13,079 nucleotides of DNA. Source: Sporichthyaceae bacterium (lineage in GTDB: Bacteria; Actinomycetota; Actinomycetes; JACCYY01). The notes under the pieces are model-generated. The model did not search any database and had not been told where the DNA came from. It worked only from the letters and a program-made list of their open reading frames with translations. The position numbers and the translations under genes were made by a program. Below, piece after piece: positions 5,970 to 13,079 of the stretch. Location of the stretch: assembly GCA_013696235.1 (NCBI GenBank), contig JACCYY010000366.1:1-13079 (forward strand), written 5' to 3'. Each line of letters starts with the position of its first letter. Within the stretch, counting starts at the first letter, position 1.

Positions 5970-6507
5970 GACCCGGGAACGCCGCGGCCTGCCCCGCCTG
6001 GACCAGCCGGTCGAGCCGCGCCGGGCGATCCCCCGACCGCACTACGACCCAGAGGCGTTCGGCCGCCTGTCCGAGCGGATCGCCAGGTTCATCGGGACCG
6101 GTCGCTTCCTCGTCTACATGACGATCTTCATCATCCTCTGGGTGATCTGGAACGTCGCCGGCCCGGACCCGTCCCGCTGGGACGAGTACCCGTTCATCTT
6201 CCTCACGCTCATCCTCAGCCTGCAGGCCTCGTACGCGGCGCCGCTGATCCTGCTCGCGCAGAACCGGCAGGCCGACCGCGACCGGGTCAACCTGGACCAG
6301 GACCGCCAGTCCACGGATCGGTCGCGCGAGAACATGGAGTACCTCGCCCGCGAGGTCGCCGCGCTGCGGATCGGGCTCGGCGAGGTGGCGACCCGCGACT
6401 ACCTGCGCTCTGAGCTGCGCGACCTGCTCGAGGACCTCGAGGCGCGCGCATCGACCGAACGATCGCGCCCGACGAACGACCCGGTCCAGCACGCGGGGCC
6501 GCACTGA
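5959..6507 (+). CDS. DUF1003 membrane protein
   Basis: A 182-residue protein of the DUF1003 family, function unknown. A hydrophilic N-terminus is followed by two membrane helices (about 49-67, FLVYMTIFIILWVIWNVAG; about 78-99, PFIFLTLILSLQASYAAPLIL). These are separated by a short loop containing the conserved WDEYPFIFL. After the second helix comes the family signature LLAQNRQADRDR and a long charged, probably coiled-coil cytoplasmic tail (to about residue 165). Start ATG 5959 lies inside the end of the MgtE-like gene (11-bp overlap), with a good Shine-Dalgarno (GAGG at 5949-5952, 6 nt spacer), so the two are translated from one message. The association with a channel-less MgtE sensor suggests a shared role in magnesium or membrane homeostasis; this is inference. 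Confidence 0.9.
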   Translation: MPRETRERRGLPRLDQPVEPRRAIPRPHYDPEAFGRLSERIARFIGTGRFLVYMTIFIILWVIWNVAGPDPSRWDEYPFIFLTLILSLQASYAAPLILLAQNRQADRDRVNLDQDRQSTDRSRENMEYLAREVAALRIGLGEVATRDYLRSELRDLLEDLEARASTERSRPTNDPVQHAGPH

Positions 6508-6534
6508 CCCGGCGCCGCACCTCGTGGCCGCTGG

Positions 6535-6540
6535 TACTGT
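6535..6540 (+). promoter_or_regulatory. Possible -10 of the thiamin-transport operon
   Basis: TACTGT sits about 24 nt before the riboswitch P1 helix and would place the transcript start near 6546-6548, at the foot of a small hairpin (CGTAC-GAAAA-GTACG, 6547-6561). No -35 is evident. The call rests on position and TAnnnT form only. Confidence 0.3.
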
Positions 6541-6563
6541 CGGTTGCGTACGAAAAGTACGTA

Positions 6564-6750
<187 letters not shown>

Positions 6751-6752
6751 AC

Positions 6753-7355
6753 ATGACCAGCACCACCGCACCCGCGCCGGCTCGCAGCCGGTGGCGCACC
6801 GTCGACATCGTCGTGGCGGGCGTCGTCGCCGCCGCGTTCGGCGTCGTCTTCTTCTACTGGAACCAGCTCTGGAACGTCCTCGAGCCTGCGTTCGTCGCGT
6901 TCCCACCCGGCCGCGCGCTGATCTACGGCATGTGGCTCCTGCCCGGCGTGCTCGGTGGCTTGATCATCCGACGCCCGGGTGCTGCGCTGTTCTGCGAGCT
7001 CGTCGCGGCGCTCATCTCGGCTGCGCTCGGCTCCTCGCTCGGGCTCGTCGTCGTCCTGTACGGGCTCGGGCAGGGCCTCGGTGCCGAGCTGGCGTTCGCT
7101 GCCACCCGCTACCGCCGCTGGGGCCTGCCGGTCGCGCTGCTCGCCGGCGGGCTCGCTGGGCTGGTCCCGGCGATCGTGGACCCGATTGCCTACTACCCGG
7201 ACTTCACCGCCGGGTGGCGCATCGCCTGGGCCGCGATCGTGGTGGCCAGCTCGATGCTCATCGCCGGGCTCGGCAGCTGGCTCCTGGTCCGCGCCCTGGC
7301 ACCGACGGGTGTGCTCGCACCGTTCGCCGCGGGGCGCGATCAGCACCTCACATGA
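6753..7355 (+). CDS. ykoE: ECF transporter S component, thiamin/HMP-type (YkoE)
   Basis: A 200-residue hydrophobic protein with about six membrane helices, matching the YkoE family of substrate-binding (S) subunits. Landmarks are VDIVVAGVVAAAFGVVFFYWNQLWN near the N-terminus, YGMWLLPGVLGGLIIRRPGAALFCELVAA, and LGLVVVLYGLGQGLGAELAFA. The C-terminal part has GLPVALLAGGLAGLVPAIVDPIAYYP and a last helix IVVASSMLIAGLGSWLLVRAL. YkoE captures thiamin or its hydroxymethylpyrimidine precursor in the membrane and hands it to the YkoD/YkoC motor encoded next. The upstream TPP riboswitch independently supports a thiamin-related substrate. ATG 6753 is fixed by the Shine-Dalgarno GAGGAGG, which is part of the switch. 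Its TGA overlaps the first ATG of the 14-bp repeat array. YkoF, the soluble partner known in Bacillus, is absent here. Confidence 0.92.
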   Translation: MTSTTAPAPARSRWRTVDIVVAGVVAAAFGVVFFYWNQLWNVLEPAFVAFPPGRALIYGMWLLPGVLGGLIIRRPGAALFCELVAALISAALGSSLGLVVVLYGLGQGLGAELAFAATRYRRWGLPVALLAGGLAGLVPAIVDPIAYYPDFTAGWRIAWAAIVVASSMLIAGLGSWLLVRALAPTGVLAPFAAGRDQHLT

Positions 7356-7400
7356 CGGCATCCCGATGACGGCATCCCGATGACGGCATCCCGATGACGG
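7352..7400 (+). repeat. 14-bp tandem repeat (3.5 copies) forming a chain of mini-ORFs
   Basis: ATGACGGCATCCCG is repeated perfectly at 7352-7365, 7366-7379 and 7380-7393, with a partial fourth copy ATGACGG at 7394-7400 that contains the ykoD start. Each unit reads ATG ACG GCA TCC CGA TGA (Met-Thr-Ala-Ser-Arg-stop), and the TGA overlaps the ATG of the next unit. The ykoE TGA (7353-7355) overlaps the first ATG. No Shine-Dalgarno lies between the units. It looks like a duplicated stop-start junction. Confidence 0.9.
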
Positions 7401-8947
7401 GGGCTGCCCCGCGCGGCCCGGCGTCGATCCGCATCCGCGGGTGGGGGTGGCGCCATGCCGGGCGCCGCGCGTGGGCCCTGCGCGATCTCGACCTGAGCGT
7501 CGAGCCAGGCGAGCGCGTGCTCCTGCTCGGACCGAGCGGAAGTGGCAAGTCCACGCTGCTGCAGGGGCTGGCTGGACTGCTCGACCCGGAGAGCGGCGAG
7601 ACCGCCGGCGCGCTCGAGATCGACGGCGTCGACCCCCGCCTGTCGCGCGGGCGGGTCGGTCTGGTCATGCAGGATCCCGAGAGCCAGCTCGTCATGGGCC
7701 GGGCTGGCGACGACGTCGCGTTCGGGCCGGCGAATCTCGGGGTCTCGCGCGACGAGATCTGGTTCCGCGTCGACGCCGCACTCGCGGCGGTCGGGTTCCC
7801 GTACGGGCGAGACCACCCGACCGGTGCCCTGTCCGGTGGCGAGCAGCAACGTCTCGTCCTCGCCGGCACGATCGCGATGCAGCCCGGCCTGCTGCTGCTC
7901 GACGAGCCGACGGCAAACCTCGACCCGGTCGGGGCCGGGCTCGTCCGCGAGACGGTACGCCGGATCTGCGCCGACCGAGCGCGAACGCTCCTCCTCGTCG
8001 AGCACCGGGTGGCCGAGGTCCTCGACCTCGTCGACCGTGTGGTGGTGCTGGAGCCGGGCCGTGGAGTCCGGGTCGACGGTCCGCCCGGCGAGGTCTTCGA
8101 CACGTACGGCGAGGCGCTCGCTGCCATGGGCGTGTGGATCCCGGGCGTACCGACGCGCGCGCGCCGCGCGCCCTCGGGCCGGGCTCCGGGCGAGTCGCTG
8201 GTCGAGGCGGTCCACGCCGGCTTCCGCTATCCGGGAGCGCCGCGGCCGGCGGTCGAGGACGCCTCGCTGGCGCTCCGGGCCGGGACCGCGACCGCCCTGG
8301 TCGGGCCGAACGGTTCTGGGAAGTCCACGCTGGCCATGCTCCTGGCCGGGCTCGCCAGACCCCGCCCGGGCGAGGTGATCGGGACCAGTGCGCTGGCCGG
8401 GTCGGCCCGCACCCGCTCACTGTCGCGATGGCCGGCCCGACTGCTCGCCGATCACGTCGGCACCGTGTTCCAGGACCCCGAGCACCAGTTCCTCACCTCC
8501 ACCGTCCGGGCCGAGCTCGCGCTCGGGCCAAGTCGAGTCGGCGTGGCTCCGCGGGAGGTGACCGGCCGCGTCGACGACCTGCTCGCCCGGCTGCACCTCG
8601 ATCACCTGGCGACCGCCAACCCGTTCACGCTCTCCGGCGGGGAGAAGCGACGGCTCTCCGTCGGCACCGCCATTGCCTGCCGTCCGCACGTTCTCGTCCT
8701 GGACGAACCCACGTTCGGGCAAGACCGTCGGACCTGGCTGGAGCTCCTCGACCTCTTGGCCGGCCTGCGCGACGCCGGCTCCGACCTGTGCCTCGCGACC
8801 CACGACGAGGCATTCGTGGCAGCCCTGGCCGACGAGATCGCGGTGCTCGATCAGGGCCGGATCGGCCAGCGGCCGACGGGGGGAGCTGGCGCGAGCGCGT
8901 CCACTGGTGCCGCCGACCTCCGGCGACCTGATCGGCCTGGCCGGTGA
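7394..8947 (+). CDS. ykoD: ECF transporter double ATPase (YkoD)
   Basis: A 517-residue protein with two fused ABC ATPase domains, the usual YkoD form that replaces separate EcfA1 and EcfA2. Domain 1 has Walker A GPSGSGKST (46-54), Q-loop Gln93, signature LSGGEQ (146-151), Walker B LLLLDEP (166-172) and switch His204. Domain 2 has GPNGSGKST (304-312), Gln360, LSGGEK (413-418), VLVLDEP (433-439) and His470. All catalytic motifs are intact, so both sites should hydrolyse ATP to drive uptake of the vitamin held by YkoE through YkoC. Start ATG 7394 is in the partial fourth repeat; there is no Shine-Dalgarno, so translation probably depends on re-initiation through the mini-ORF chain. It overlaps ykoC by 4 bp (GTGA). 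The last 25 residues are low-complexity. Confidence 0.94.
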   Translation: MTGAAPRGPASIRIRGWGWRHAGRRAWALRDLDLSVEPGERVLLLGPSGSGKSTLLQGLAGLLDPESGETAGALEIDGVDPRLSRGRVGLVMQDPESQLVMGRAGDDVAFGPANLGVSRDEIWFRVDAALAAVGFPYGRDHPTGALSGGEQQRLVLAGTIAMQPGLLLLDEPTANLDPVGAGLVRETVRRICADRARTLLLVEHRVAEVLDLVDRVVVLEPGRGVRVDGPPGEVFDTYGEALAAMGVWIPGVPTRARRAPSGRAPGESLVEAVHAGFRYPGAPRPAVEDASLALRAGTATALVGPNGSGKSTLAMLLAGLARPRPGEVIGTSALAGSARTRSLSRWPARLLADHVGTVFQDPEHQFLTSTVRAELALGPSRVGVAPREVTGRVDDLLARLHLDHLATANPFTLSGGEKRRLSVGTAIACRPHVLVLDEPTFGQDRRTWLELLDLLAGLRDAGSDLCLATHDEAFVAALADEIAVLDQGRIGQRPTGGAGASASTGAADLRRPDRPGR

Positions 8948-9744
8948 CCGCGCTGATTGGTCCGATCGCGCGAGCGGACAGCGCGCTGGCGCAGGTTCAT
9001 CCGCTCGCCAAGCTCGGCGCGGCCACCGCCGTGATGCTGGCGCTCCTGCCGACGGTGGACCCGGTGACGCCGGCGATCCTGCTCGCCGTCACGCTCGGCC
9101 TGCTGCCGACGACTGGGATCAGGCTCGGTGCGCTGCTGCGGCGGGCCTGGCCGATCCTCCTCGGCGCCGTGTCGGTCGCGCTCGCGAACGCCCTGTACGG
9201 CGATGGCGGAGGTCGCGTCGTCATCGACGTCGGTCCGCTCGAGCTGACCGCGGGCGACGTCTCGAGCGGCGCGACACTCGGGCTCCGGCTCATCGCGATC
9301 GCGCTGCCCGGTGTGCTGGCGTTCGCAACCACAGATCCGACCGACCTCGCCGACGCACTCGTGCAGCAGCTCCGGCTCCCGGCCCGATTCGCCGTCGGCG
9401 CCCTTGCGGCCCTTCGGCTGGTGCCCTTGCTGGGCGCGGACTGGGATGCGATCCGGCGAGCTCGACGGTCCCGTGGGATGGCGGCCGGGCGCAACCCGGC
9501 GCGCGCGACCGGGATCTTCGCCAGCCAGGTGTTCACGCTGCTGGTTGCCGCGATCCGCAGGGCGAGCCGGCTGGCCACCGCCATGGACGCTCGTGCGTTC
9601 GGCGCAGCCGCCCACCCCACCACGGCCCGGGATCTCCCGGTGAAGCCGGGCGACTGGTCGTTCCTGCTTGTGGCCTTGGCGCTGACGCTGGCCGCAACGG
9701 CGATCAGCGTGACCCTCGGCACCTGGCAGCTCGTCCTCACCTGA
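8944..9744 (+). CDS. ykoC: ECF transporter T component (YkoC)
   Basis: A 266-residue integral membrane protein of the CbiQ/EcfT family. It carries a start motif typical of T components (VHPLAKLGAATAVMLALL), several hydrophobic helices, and the two cytoplasmic coupling-helix signatures that dock onto the ATPases: ARRSRG (173-178) and AMDARAF (213-219). A last helix (FLLVALALTLAATAISVTL) closes the protein. It transmits ATP-driven motion from YkoD to the substrate subunit YkoE. The GTG start overlaps the ykoD stop as GTGA, so it is translationally coupled. Nothing terminator-like is obvious after the stop at 9744. Confidence 0.92.
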   Translation: MTALIGPIARADSALAQVHPLAKLGAATAVMLALLPTVDPVTPAILLAVTLGLLPTTGIRLGALLRRAWPILLGAVSVALANALYGDGGGRVVIDVGPLELTAGDVSSGATLGLRLIAIALPGVLAFATTDPTDLADALVQQLRLPARFAVGALAALRLVPLLGADWDAIRRARRSRGMAAGRNPARATGIFASQVFTLLVAAIRRASRLATAMDARAFGAAAHPTTARDLPVKPGDWSFLLVALALTLAATAISVTLGTWQLVLT

Positions 9745-9790
9745 CCGGCCGCCGCCCGCACCTCTGCCATCGTTTCGCCACACTGATCTC

Positions 9791-9934
9791 GTGAAGCTGC
9801 TGGTGCGGAGCTCGCGCGTGCTCTCCGCCGCGATGGCCACCTCGGCGCTCGTCGCATTCCTCTGCACCCGCCCTCATGACCATCGGTCGGCGTCGCCGAG
9901 CCGGCGCGTGCACGACGTACGATCGAAGGCATGA
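9791..9934 (+). CDS. Candidate small ORF with a hydrophobic segment, before mrp
   Basis: A 47-codon frame from GTG 9791 ends in a TGA that overlaps the mrp ATG as ATGA. The first half reads like a signal anchor: a basic start (VKLLVRSSR) followed by VLSAAMATSALVAFLC. Its third positions are nearly all G or C; the second half is hydrophilic with weaker codon bias. There is no Shine-Dalgarno and no family resemblance. The probable mrp -10 lies inside it, so it could equally be untranslated intergenic sequence. Low confidence. Confidence 0.22.
   Translation: MKLLVRSSRVLSAAMATSALVAFLCTRPHDHRSASPSRRVHDVRSKA
9918..9923 (+). promoter_or_regulatory. Leaderless promoter -10 of mrp
   Basis: TACGAT is 7 nt before the mrp ATG (9931), so transcription would start at or next to the start codon. 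The GAAGG between them is too close to the ATG to work as a Shine-Dalgarno. No clear -35 is seen. Confidence 0.48.
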
Positions 9935-11067
9935 GCCCCATGCCGACGGTCGACGAGGTCACGGCCGCCCTCGCGAAGGTGCTCGACCCTGAGATCAACC
10001 GCCCGATCACCGATCTGGGCATGGTGGACAGCGTCGATGTCCGGTCCGACGGGACGGTGCGCGTCCAGGTGCTGCTGACGACGCCCGGCTGCCCGCTGAA
10101 GGACAAGATCAACGCGGACGTGACCGCGGCGGTGAGTGCACTGCCTGGCGTTACAGCGGTCCAGGTCGGTCTCGGCATCATGAACGAGGACCAGCTCGGC
10201 AACCTCAAGAGCCAGCTGCGCGGTGGCCGACCGGAGAAGACGATCCCGTTCTCCCGCCCCGACTCGCTGACCCGGGTGTACGCGATCGCCTCCGGCAAGG
10301 GCGGGGTCGGGAAGTCGTCGATCACCGTGAACCTCGCCGCGGCGATGGCCGCCGATGGTCTCGCCGTCGGCGTGGTGGACGCCGACATCTACGGCCACTC
10401 GATCCCGGGGATGCTGGGGACGAGCGACCGGCCCACCCGCGTCTCGGACATGATCATGCCGCCGCAGGCATACGGCGTGAAGGTGATCTCGATCGGGATG
10501 TTCACCGAGAACAACCAGCCGGTGGTGTGGCGCGGGCCGATGCTGCACCGCGCGCTGCAGCAGTTCCTCGCCGACGTCTACTGGGGCGACCTCGACGTGC
10601 TGCTCCTCGACCTGCCACCGGGCACCGGCGACATGGCGATCTCGGTCGCCCAGCTCGTCCCCACCGCCGAGATCGTCGTCGTCACCACGCCGCAGCAGGC
10701 AGCCGCCGAGGTGGCCGAGCGGGCCGGCGCGATCTCCACGCAGACCCACCAGCGCGTGGTCGGGGTGATCGAGAACATGTCCGGCCTGCCGTGCCCGCAC
10801 TGCGGCGAGCTGCTCGACGTCTTCGGGTCAGGCGGTGGCCGACGAGTGGCCGAGGGGCTCACCCGCCTCCTCGGTACCGACGTCGCAGTGCTCGCCGAGA
10901 TCCCGATCGACCCGCGGCTGCGCGCCGGCGCGGACGCTGGCCGGCCCCTCGTGATCACTGATCCCGACGCGCCCGCGTCCAAGCAGCTCCGCGCGGTTGC
11001 CAGCCGGCTCGGGCAGCGCTCCCGCGGCCTCGTCGGCCGCCCGCTGACGCTCACCCCCGTCGGCTGA
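9931..11067 (+). CDS. mrp: Mrp/ApbC/NBP35-family Fe-S cluster carrier ATPase
   Basis: A 378-residue cytoplasmic P-loop ATPase that binds and transfers iron-sulfur clusters to apoproteins. The N-terminal MIP18/DUF59 domain (about 5-95) contains the conserved Cys54 in TTPGCPL. The ATPase domain has the deviant Walker A GKGGVGKSS (122-130), the VVDADIYGHSIPGML switch-I region (148-162), and LLLDLPPGTGD (224-234). The cluster-binding CPHC motif (Cys288, Cys291) follows ENMSGLP. Length and order match actinobacterial Mrp. All key residues are intact. It is convergent with tatB, 26 bp apart, and lies next to the thiamin operon; the Fe-S link to thiamin synthesis (ThiC is an Fe-S enzyme) is only suggestive. 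Confidence 0.95.
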   Translation: MSPMPTVDEVTAALAKVLDPEINRPITDLGMVDSVDVRSDGTVRVQVLLTTPGCPLKDKINADVTAAVSALPGVTAVQVGLGIMNEDQLGNLKSQLRGGRPEKTIPFSRPDSLTRVYAIASGKGGVGKSSITVNLAAAMAADGLAVGVVDADIYGHSIPGMLGTSDRPTRVSDMIMPPQAYGVKVISIGMFTENNQPVVWRGPMLHRALQQFLADVYWGDLDVLLLDLPPGTGDMAISVAQLVPTAEIVVVTTPQQAAAEVAERAGAISTQTHQRVVGVIENMSGLPCPHCGELLDVFGSGGGRRVAEGLTRLLGTDVAVLAEIPIDPRLRAGADAGRPLVITDPDAPASKQLRAVASRLGQRSRGLVGRPLTLTPVG

Positions 11068-11074
11068 CCGCCAC

Positions 11075-11090
11075 GCCGCCCCCGGGCGGC
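11075..11090. terminator. Bidirectional hairpin between convergent mrp and tatB
   Basis: GCCGCCCCCGGGCGGC forms a perfect inverted repeat of at least 6 bp around a CCCG loop. It sits in the 26 bp between the mrp and tatB stops, where one hairpin can serve both strands. There is no T-tract. Confidence 0.5.
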
Positions 11091-11093
11091 GGA

Positions 11094-11645
11094 TCAGGTG
11101 GCGTCGACGTCGTACGGCGGACGCTGCCCGGCCGGTGTGAGGGCGGCCGCCATCGCTGGTGGCAGCGCCGGGCCGTCCGAGGCCGGGCCGCTCGAAACCG
11201 AGCCGTCGGGATCAGGGTCGACCGCAGCCGGACCGTTCGCCGACCCGTTGGCTGCGCCCCCGATCGGCTCGGCTCCGTCGGCAGCGCCGGGTCCAACCGG
11301 TGCCGCAGGGCCGACGGTCTTCGTCTTGTTCGGCGACCTGCCGCCGCGCAGAGAGTCCCGCAGGCCCTTGCCTCGAAGCTCGGCCAGCGTGCCGTCCTCC
11401 TCGACCGGGTCGAGGACGTACCGCTTCGCCATCTTGCGCGGGTCGAGCTCTTTCAGCTCGCGGAGCTCACGCATGTGCGGCTCGAGGTCGGCGGTGAGCT
11501 CGCTCCTGGCCGACTCGGCCATGCCGCGCAGACGCCGGATGAGCCGAGCCGCCTGCACCGCGACCTCCGGCAGCCGCTCCGGCCCGAACACGAGCAGAGC
11601 AACGACACCGAGGACGAAGAACTCCGGCAGACCGACGTCGAACAC
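11094..11645 (-). CDS. tatB: Twin-arginine translocase subunit TatB
   Basis: A 183-residue Tat component. The N-terminus shows the TatA/B fold: a single membrane helix (about 5-20, GLPEFFVLGVVALLVF), the hinge GPERLPE, then a long amphipathic helix (VAVQAARLIRRLRGMAESARSEL). TatB with TatC recognises folded proteins bearing twin-arginine signal peptides at the inner membrane. The Glu in GLPEFF and the polar RELRELKELDPRKMAKRYVLDP segment favour TatB over TatA. The C-terminal 75 residues are Pro/Gly/Ala-rich and probably disordered. The GTG at 11645 was chosen because TACGCT lies 6 nt upstream and the helix starts at once; the nearby ATG at 11647 is out of frame. No tatC is in view. The position just downstream of htrA is typical of actinobacteria. 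Confidence 0.92.
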   Translation of the reverse strand: MFDVGLPEFFVLGVVALLVFGPERLPEVAVQAARLIRRLRGMAESARSELTADLEPHMRELRELKELDPRKMAKRYVLDPVEEDGTLAELRGKGLRDSLRGGRSPNKTKTVGPAAPVGPGAADGAEPIGGAANGSANGPAAVDPDPDGSVSSGPASDGPALPPAMAAALTPAGQRPPYDVDAT

Positions 11646-11651
11646 ATGCCG

Positions 11652-11657
11652 AGCGTA
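11652..11657 (-). promoter_or_regulatory. Leaderless promoter -10 of tatB
   Basis: Minus-strand TACGCT (11657-11652) lies 6 nt before the tatB GTG with no Shine-Dalgarno. Together with the hairpin after htrA it suggests tatB is transcribed separately from htrA. Confidence 0.45.
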
Positions 11658-11713
11658 CGTCCCTGCTCGCCACCGGGCAGCGCAGCGTGTCGTCGACCAC
11701 CTCCAGACCAGCG

Positions 11714-11732
11714 CGGGCTCGCTCCGAGCCCG
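11714..11732 (-). terminator. Hairpin after htrA
   Basis: CGGGCTC and GAGCCCG form perfect 7-bp arms around a 5-nt loop, ending 5 nt from the htrA stop codon (TGA, 11740-11738). No T-tract follows. It is the only strong hairpin in the 92-bp htrA-tatB gap. Confidence 0.5.
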
Positions 11733-11737
11733 AGCCG

Positions 11738-13079
11738 TCAGGTGTCGGTCTGGGACCCCAGCACGACGTTCAAGGTCTCGGTGTCTCCGTCCTGGCTCTC
11801 CACCTCGAGCTCGATGGTGTCGCCGGGCACATGCGAGCGAATCGCAATGATCAGCTCGTCCGCGCCGTCGACGACGATCCCGTCCACCGACAAGATGACG
11901 TCCCCGGTCTCGATCCCGGCCTTCGCTGCCGGTCCGTCCGGCACGACTGCCGGGGTGCCGCCGGCGTCCGCGCTGATCTTCGCGCCGGGGCCCTCGTACG
12001 TGCGGTCGACCGAGGCACCGATGACGGGGTACACGGCCTCGCCGGTCTCGATCAGCTGCTCGGCGGTGAGCTGCGCCTGACCGATCGGGATCGCGAACCC
12101 GAGACCGACGCTGCCCGCCTGGCCATCACCGCCGGCGCTCGGGTCGGCGATCGCGGAGTTCACCCCGATCACCCGACCAGCGGCGTCCACGAGCGGACCA
12201 CCGGAGTTCCCGGGGTTGATTGCCGCGTCGGTCTGGATCGCGTTGATGAACGACAGGTCACCCTCGCCACCGGCGGTGACCGGCCGGTTGACGGCGCTCA
12301 CGATGCCGGAGGTGACGGTCGCGTCCAGGCCGAGCGGTGACCCGATCGCGACGACGGTGTCGCCGACCACGACGTCCTGGGAGTCTCCGAGCTCGAGCGG
12401 AACGAGGTCCTCGACCCCCTCGACCTGGAGCACCGCGAGATCGTACGAGGGGCTCCGCCCGACGACCTCTGCCTCGGCGACCTGTCCGTCGTTGAAGCGG
12501 ACCGAGATCGTGCCCCGGCCGTCGGCTGCTGCGGCGACGACGTGGTTGTTGGTGAGGATGTAGCCGTCGACACCGATGACGAACCCGGAACCGGTGCCCT
12601 CGACGGTTGCCGTGGACTCGCGGATCGACACCACGCTCGGCAGCACGCGCTGCGCGATTCCGGCCACGGTGTCCGGGGCGCGCTGCGGCGCGCCGTCGGG
12701 AGACTGGTCACCCGGGTCGTCCACCACCGGGTTGAACGGGCTGCCGTTGCCCGCGGTCGACTCGTCGACCACCCGATCGGCGACGAGGTAGCCGACCCCG
12801 CCCCCGGCGGCGGCGGCGATGACTGTCAGCGCGAGGGCGCCGGCGAGGAGGCCGCCGCGCCGGCGGCGGGCTGGTTGCGGCGGTTGGGGCGGCCCGGGGG
12901 GTGCGCTGGCGGCAGCCCACTGCTGCCGCTCCATCTCGTAGCCGTAGCGCGGTGACTCCCCGCCGCGTGCCGGCGGAGGGTAGGGCGACGACGGCTGGCC
13001 GTAGCCGGGCTGGCGAGAGGGGCCGCGGGCACCGACGTCAGGGGTGTTCCAGCCCGGCGAGCCCGGCTGACCGCTGCCC
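11738..13079 (-). CDS. htrA: HtrA/DegP-family membrane-anchored serine protease, 5' end outside window
   Basis: A trypsin-like protease with a C-terminal PDZ domain that acts at the cell envelope in quality control of misfolded exported proteins. Numbering from an internal ATG at 12934: a basic stop (RRRR), one membrane helix (about 28-52, GLLAGALALTVIAAAAGGGVGYLV), and the protease core with catalytic His131 (TNNHVV), Asp165 (YDLAVL) and Ser244 (GNSGGPL). The PDZ domain follows from about 308 (GASVDRTYEGPGAKIS... IETGDVILSVDGIVV). The frame stays open upstream of that ATG for 48 more codons to the right edge, coding for a Pro/Gly/Gln/Tyr-rich cytoplasmic segment (QPGYGQPSSPYPPP) typical of actinobacterial HtrA N-termini. 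The true start is therefore beyond 13079 and the gene is partial here. Catalytic triad intact. Confidence 0.94.
   Translation of the reverse strand, partial: GSGQPGSPGWNTPDVGARGPSRQPGYGQPSSPYPPPARGGESPRYGYEMERQQWAAASAPPGPPQPPQPARRRRGGLLAGALALTVIAAAAGGGVGYLVADRVVDESTAGNGSPFNPVVDDPGDQSPDGAPQRAPDTVAGIAQRVLPSVVSIRESTATVEGTGSGFVIGVDGYILTNNHVVAAAADGRGTISVRFNDGQVAEAEVVGRSPSYDLAVLQVEGVEDLVPLELGDSQDVVVGDTVVAIGSPLGLDATVTSGIVSAVNRPVTAGGEGDLSFINAIQTDAAINPGNSGGPLVDAAGRVIGVNSAIADPSAGGDGQAGSVGLGFAIPIGQAQLTAEQLIETGEAVYPVIGASVDRTYEGPGAKISADAGGTPAVVPDGPAAKAGIETGDVILSVDGIVVDGADELIIAIRSHVPGDTIELEVESQDGDTETLNVVLGSQTDT

Noticed and set aside
11453..11647. ATG 11647 as a gene start near tatB
   Set aside because: Out of frame with TatB and gives a Cys/Ser/Arg-rich shadow; the GTG at 11645 begins the TatB helix immediately.

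Overview
This is a GC-rich (estimated near 70%) chromosomal window from an actinobacterium. Third codon positions are almost all G or C, GTG starts are common, and the gene content (HtrA, TatB, Mrp, a channel-less MgtE-like protein, DUF1003, CorA) matches a neighbourhood known from actinobacteria. From memory, Mycobacterium tuberculosis has htrA, tatB, mrp, a DUF1003/MgtE-N pair and corA in this order over Rv1223-Rv1239c. The genus cannot be fixed from the sequence alone. There are no rRNA, tRNA, CRISPR, prophage or insertion-sequence signs.

Layout, left to right. 1-242 (+) is the 3' end of a CorA-type magnesium channel gene. 421-1282 (-) holds a short AraC-type regulator followed by a VOC/glyoxalase-fold protein. 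1372-3062 (-) holds a CitE/malyl-CoA lyase-like gene overlapping a 1-acylglycerol-phosphate-type acyltransferase by 4 bp. 3122-4048 (-) is an EamA/DMT exporter. It is divergent from a small conserved protein at 4099-4656 (+), which resembles the pyridoxamine-phosphate-oxidase-like split barrel. 4710-6507 (+) is a two-gene unit: a soluble MgtE-like CBS protein and a two-helix DUF1003 membrane protein.

6564-9744 (+) is a thiamin-pyrophosphate-controlled vitamin uptake operon: TPP riboswitch, ykoE (S component), ykoD (double ATPase) and ykoC (T component). It forms an ECF transporter for thiamin or its pyrimidine precursor. 9931-11067 (+) is mrp, an Fe-S carrier ATPase. It converges on tatB (11094-11645, -), preceded on the same strand by htrA, which runs off the right edge.

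Three things stand out. (1) The TPP riboswitch leader can be read as a complete translational switch. The 3' strand of P1 can pair either with the 5' P1 strand or with a downstream segment that otherwise hides the ykoE ribosome-binding site. (2) The ykoE-ykoD junction carries three perfect copies of a 14-bp repeat. Each copy encodes a five-residue mini-ORF, and all are linked stop-to-start through ATGA overlaps. (3) Six genes have a TAnnnT -10-like hexamer exactly 6-7 nt before the start codon and no Shine-Dalgarno, indicating leaderless transcripts. By contrast, the riboswitch-controlled ykoE and the operon-internal DUF1003 gene have good ribosome-binding sites.
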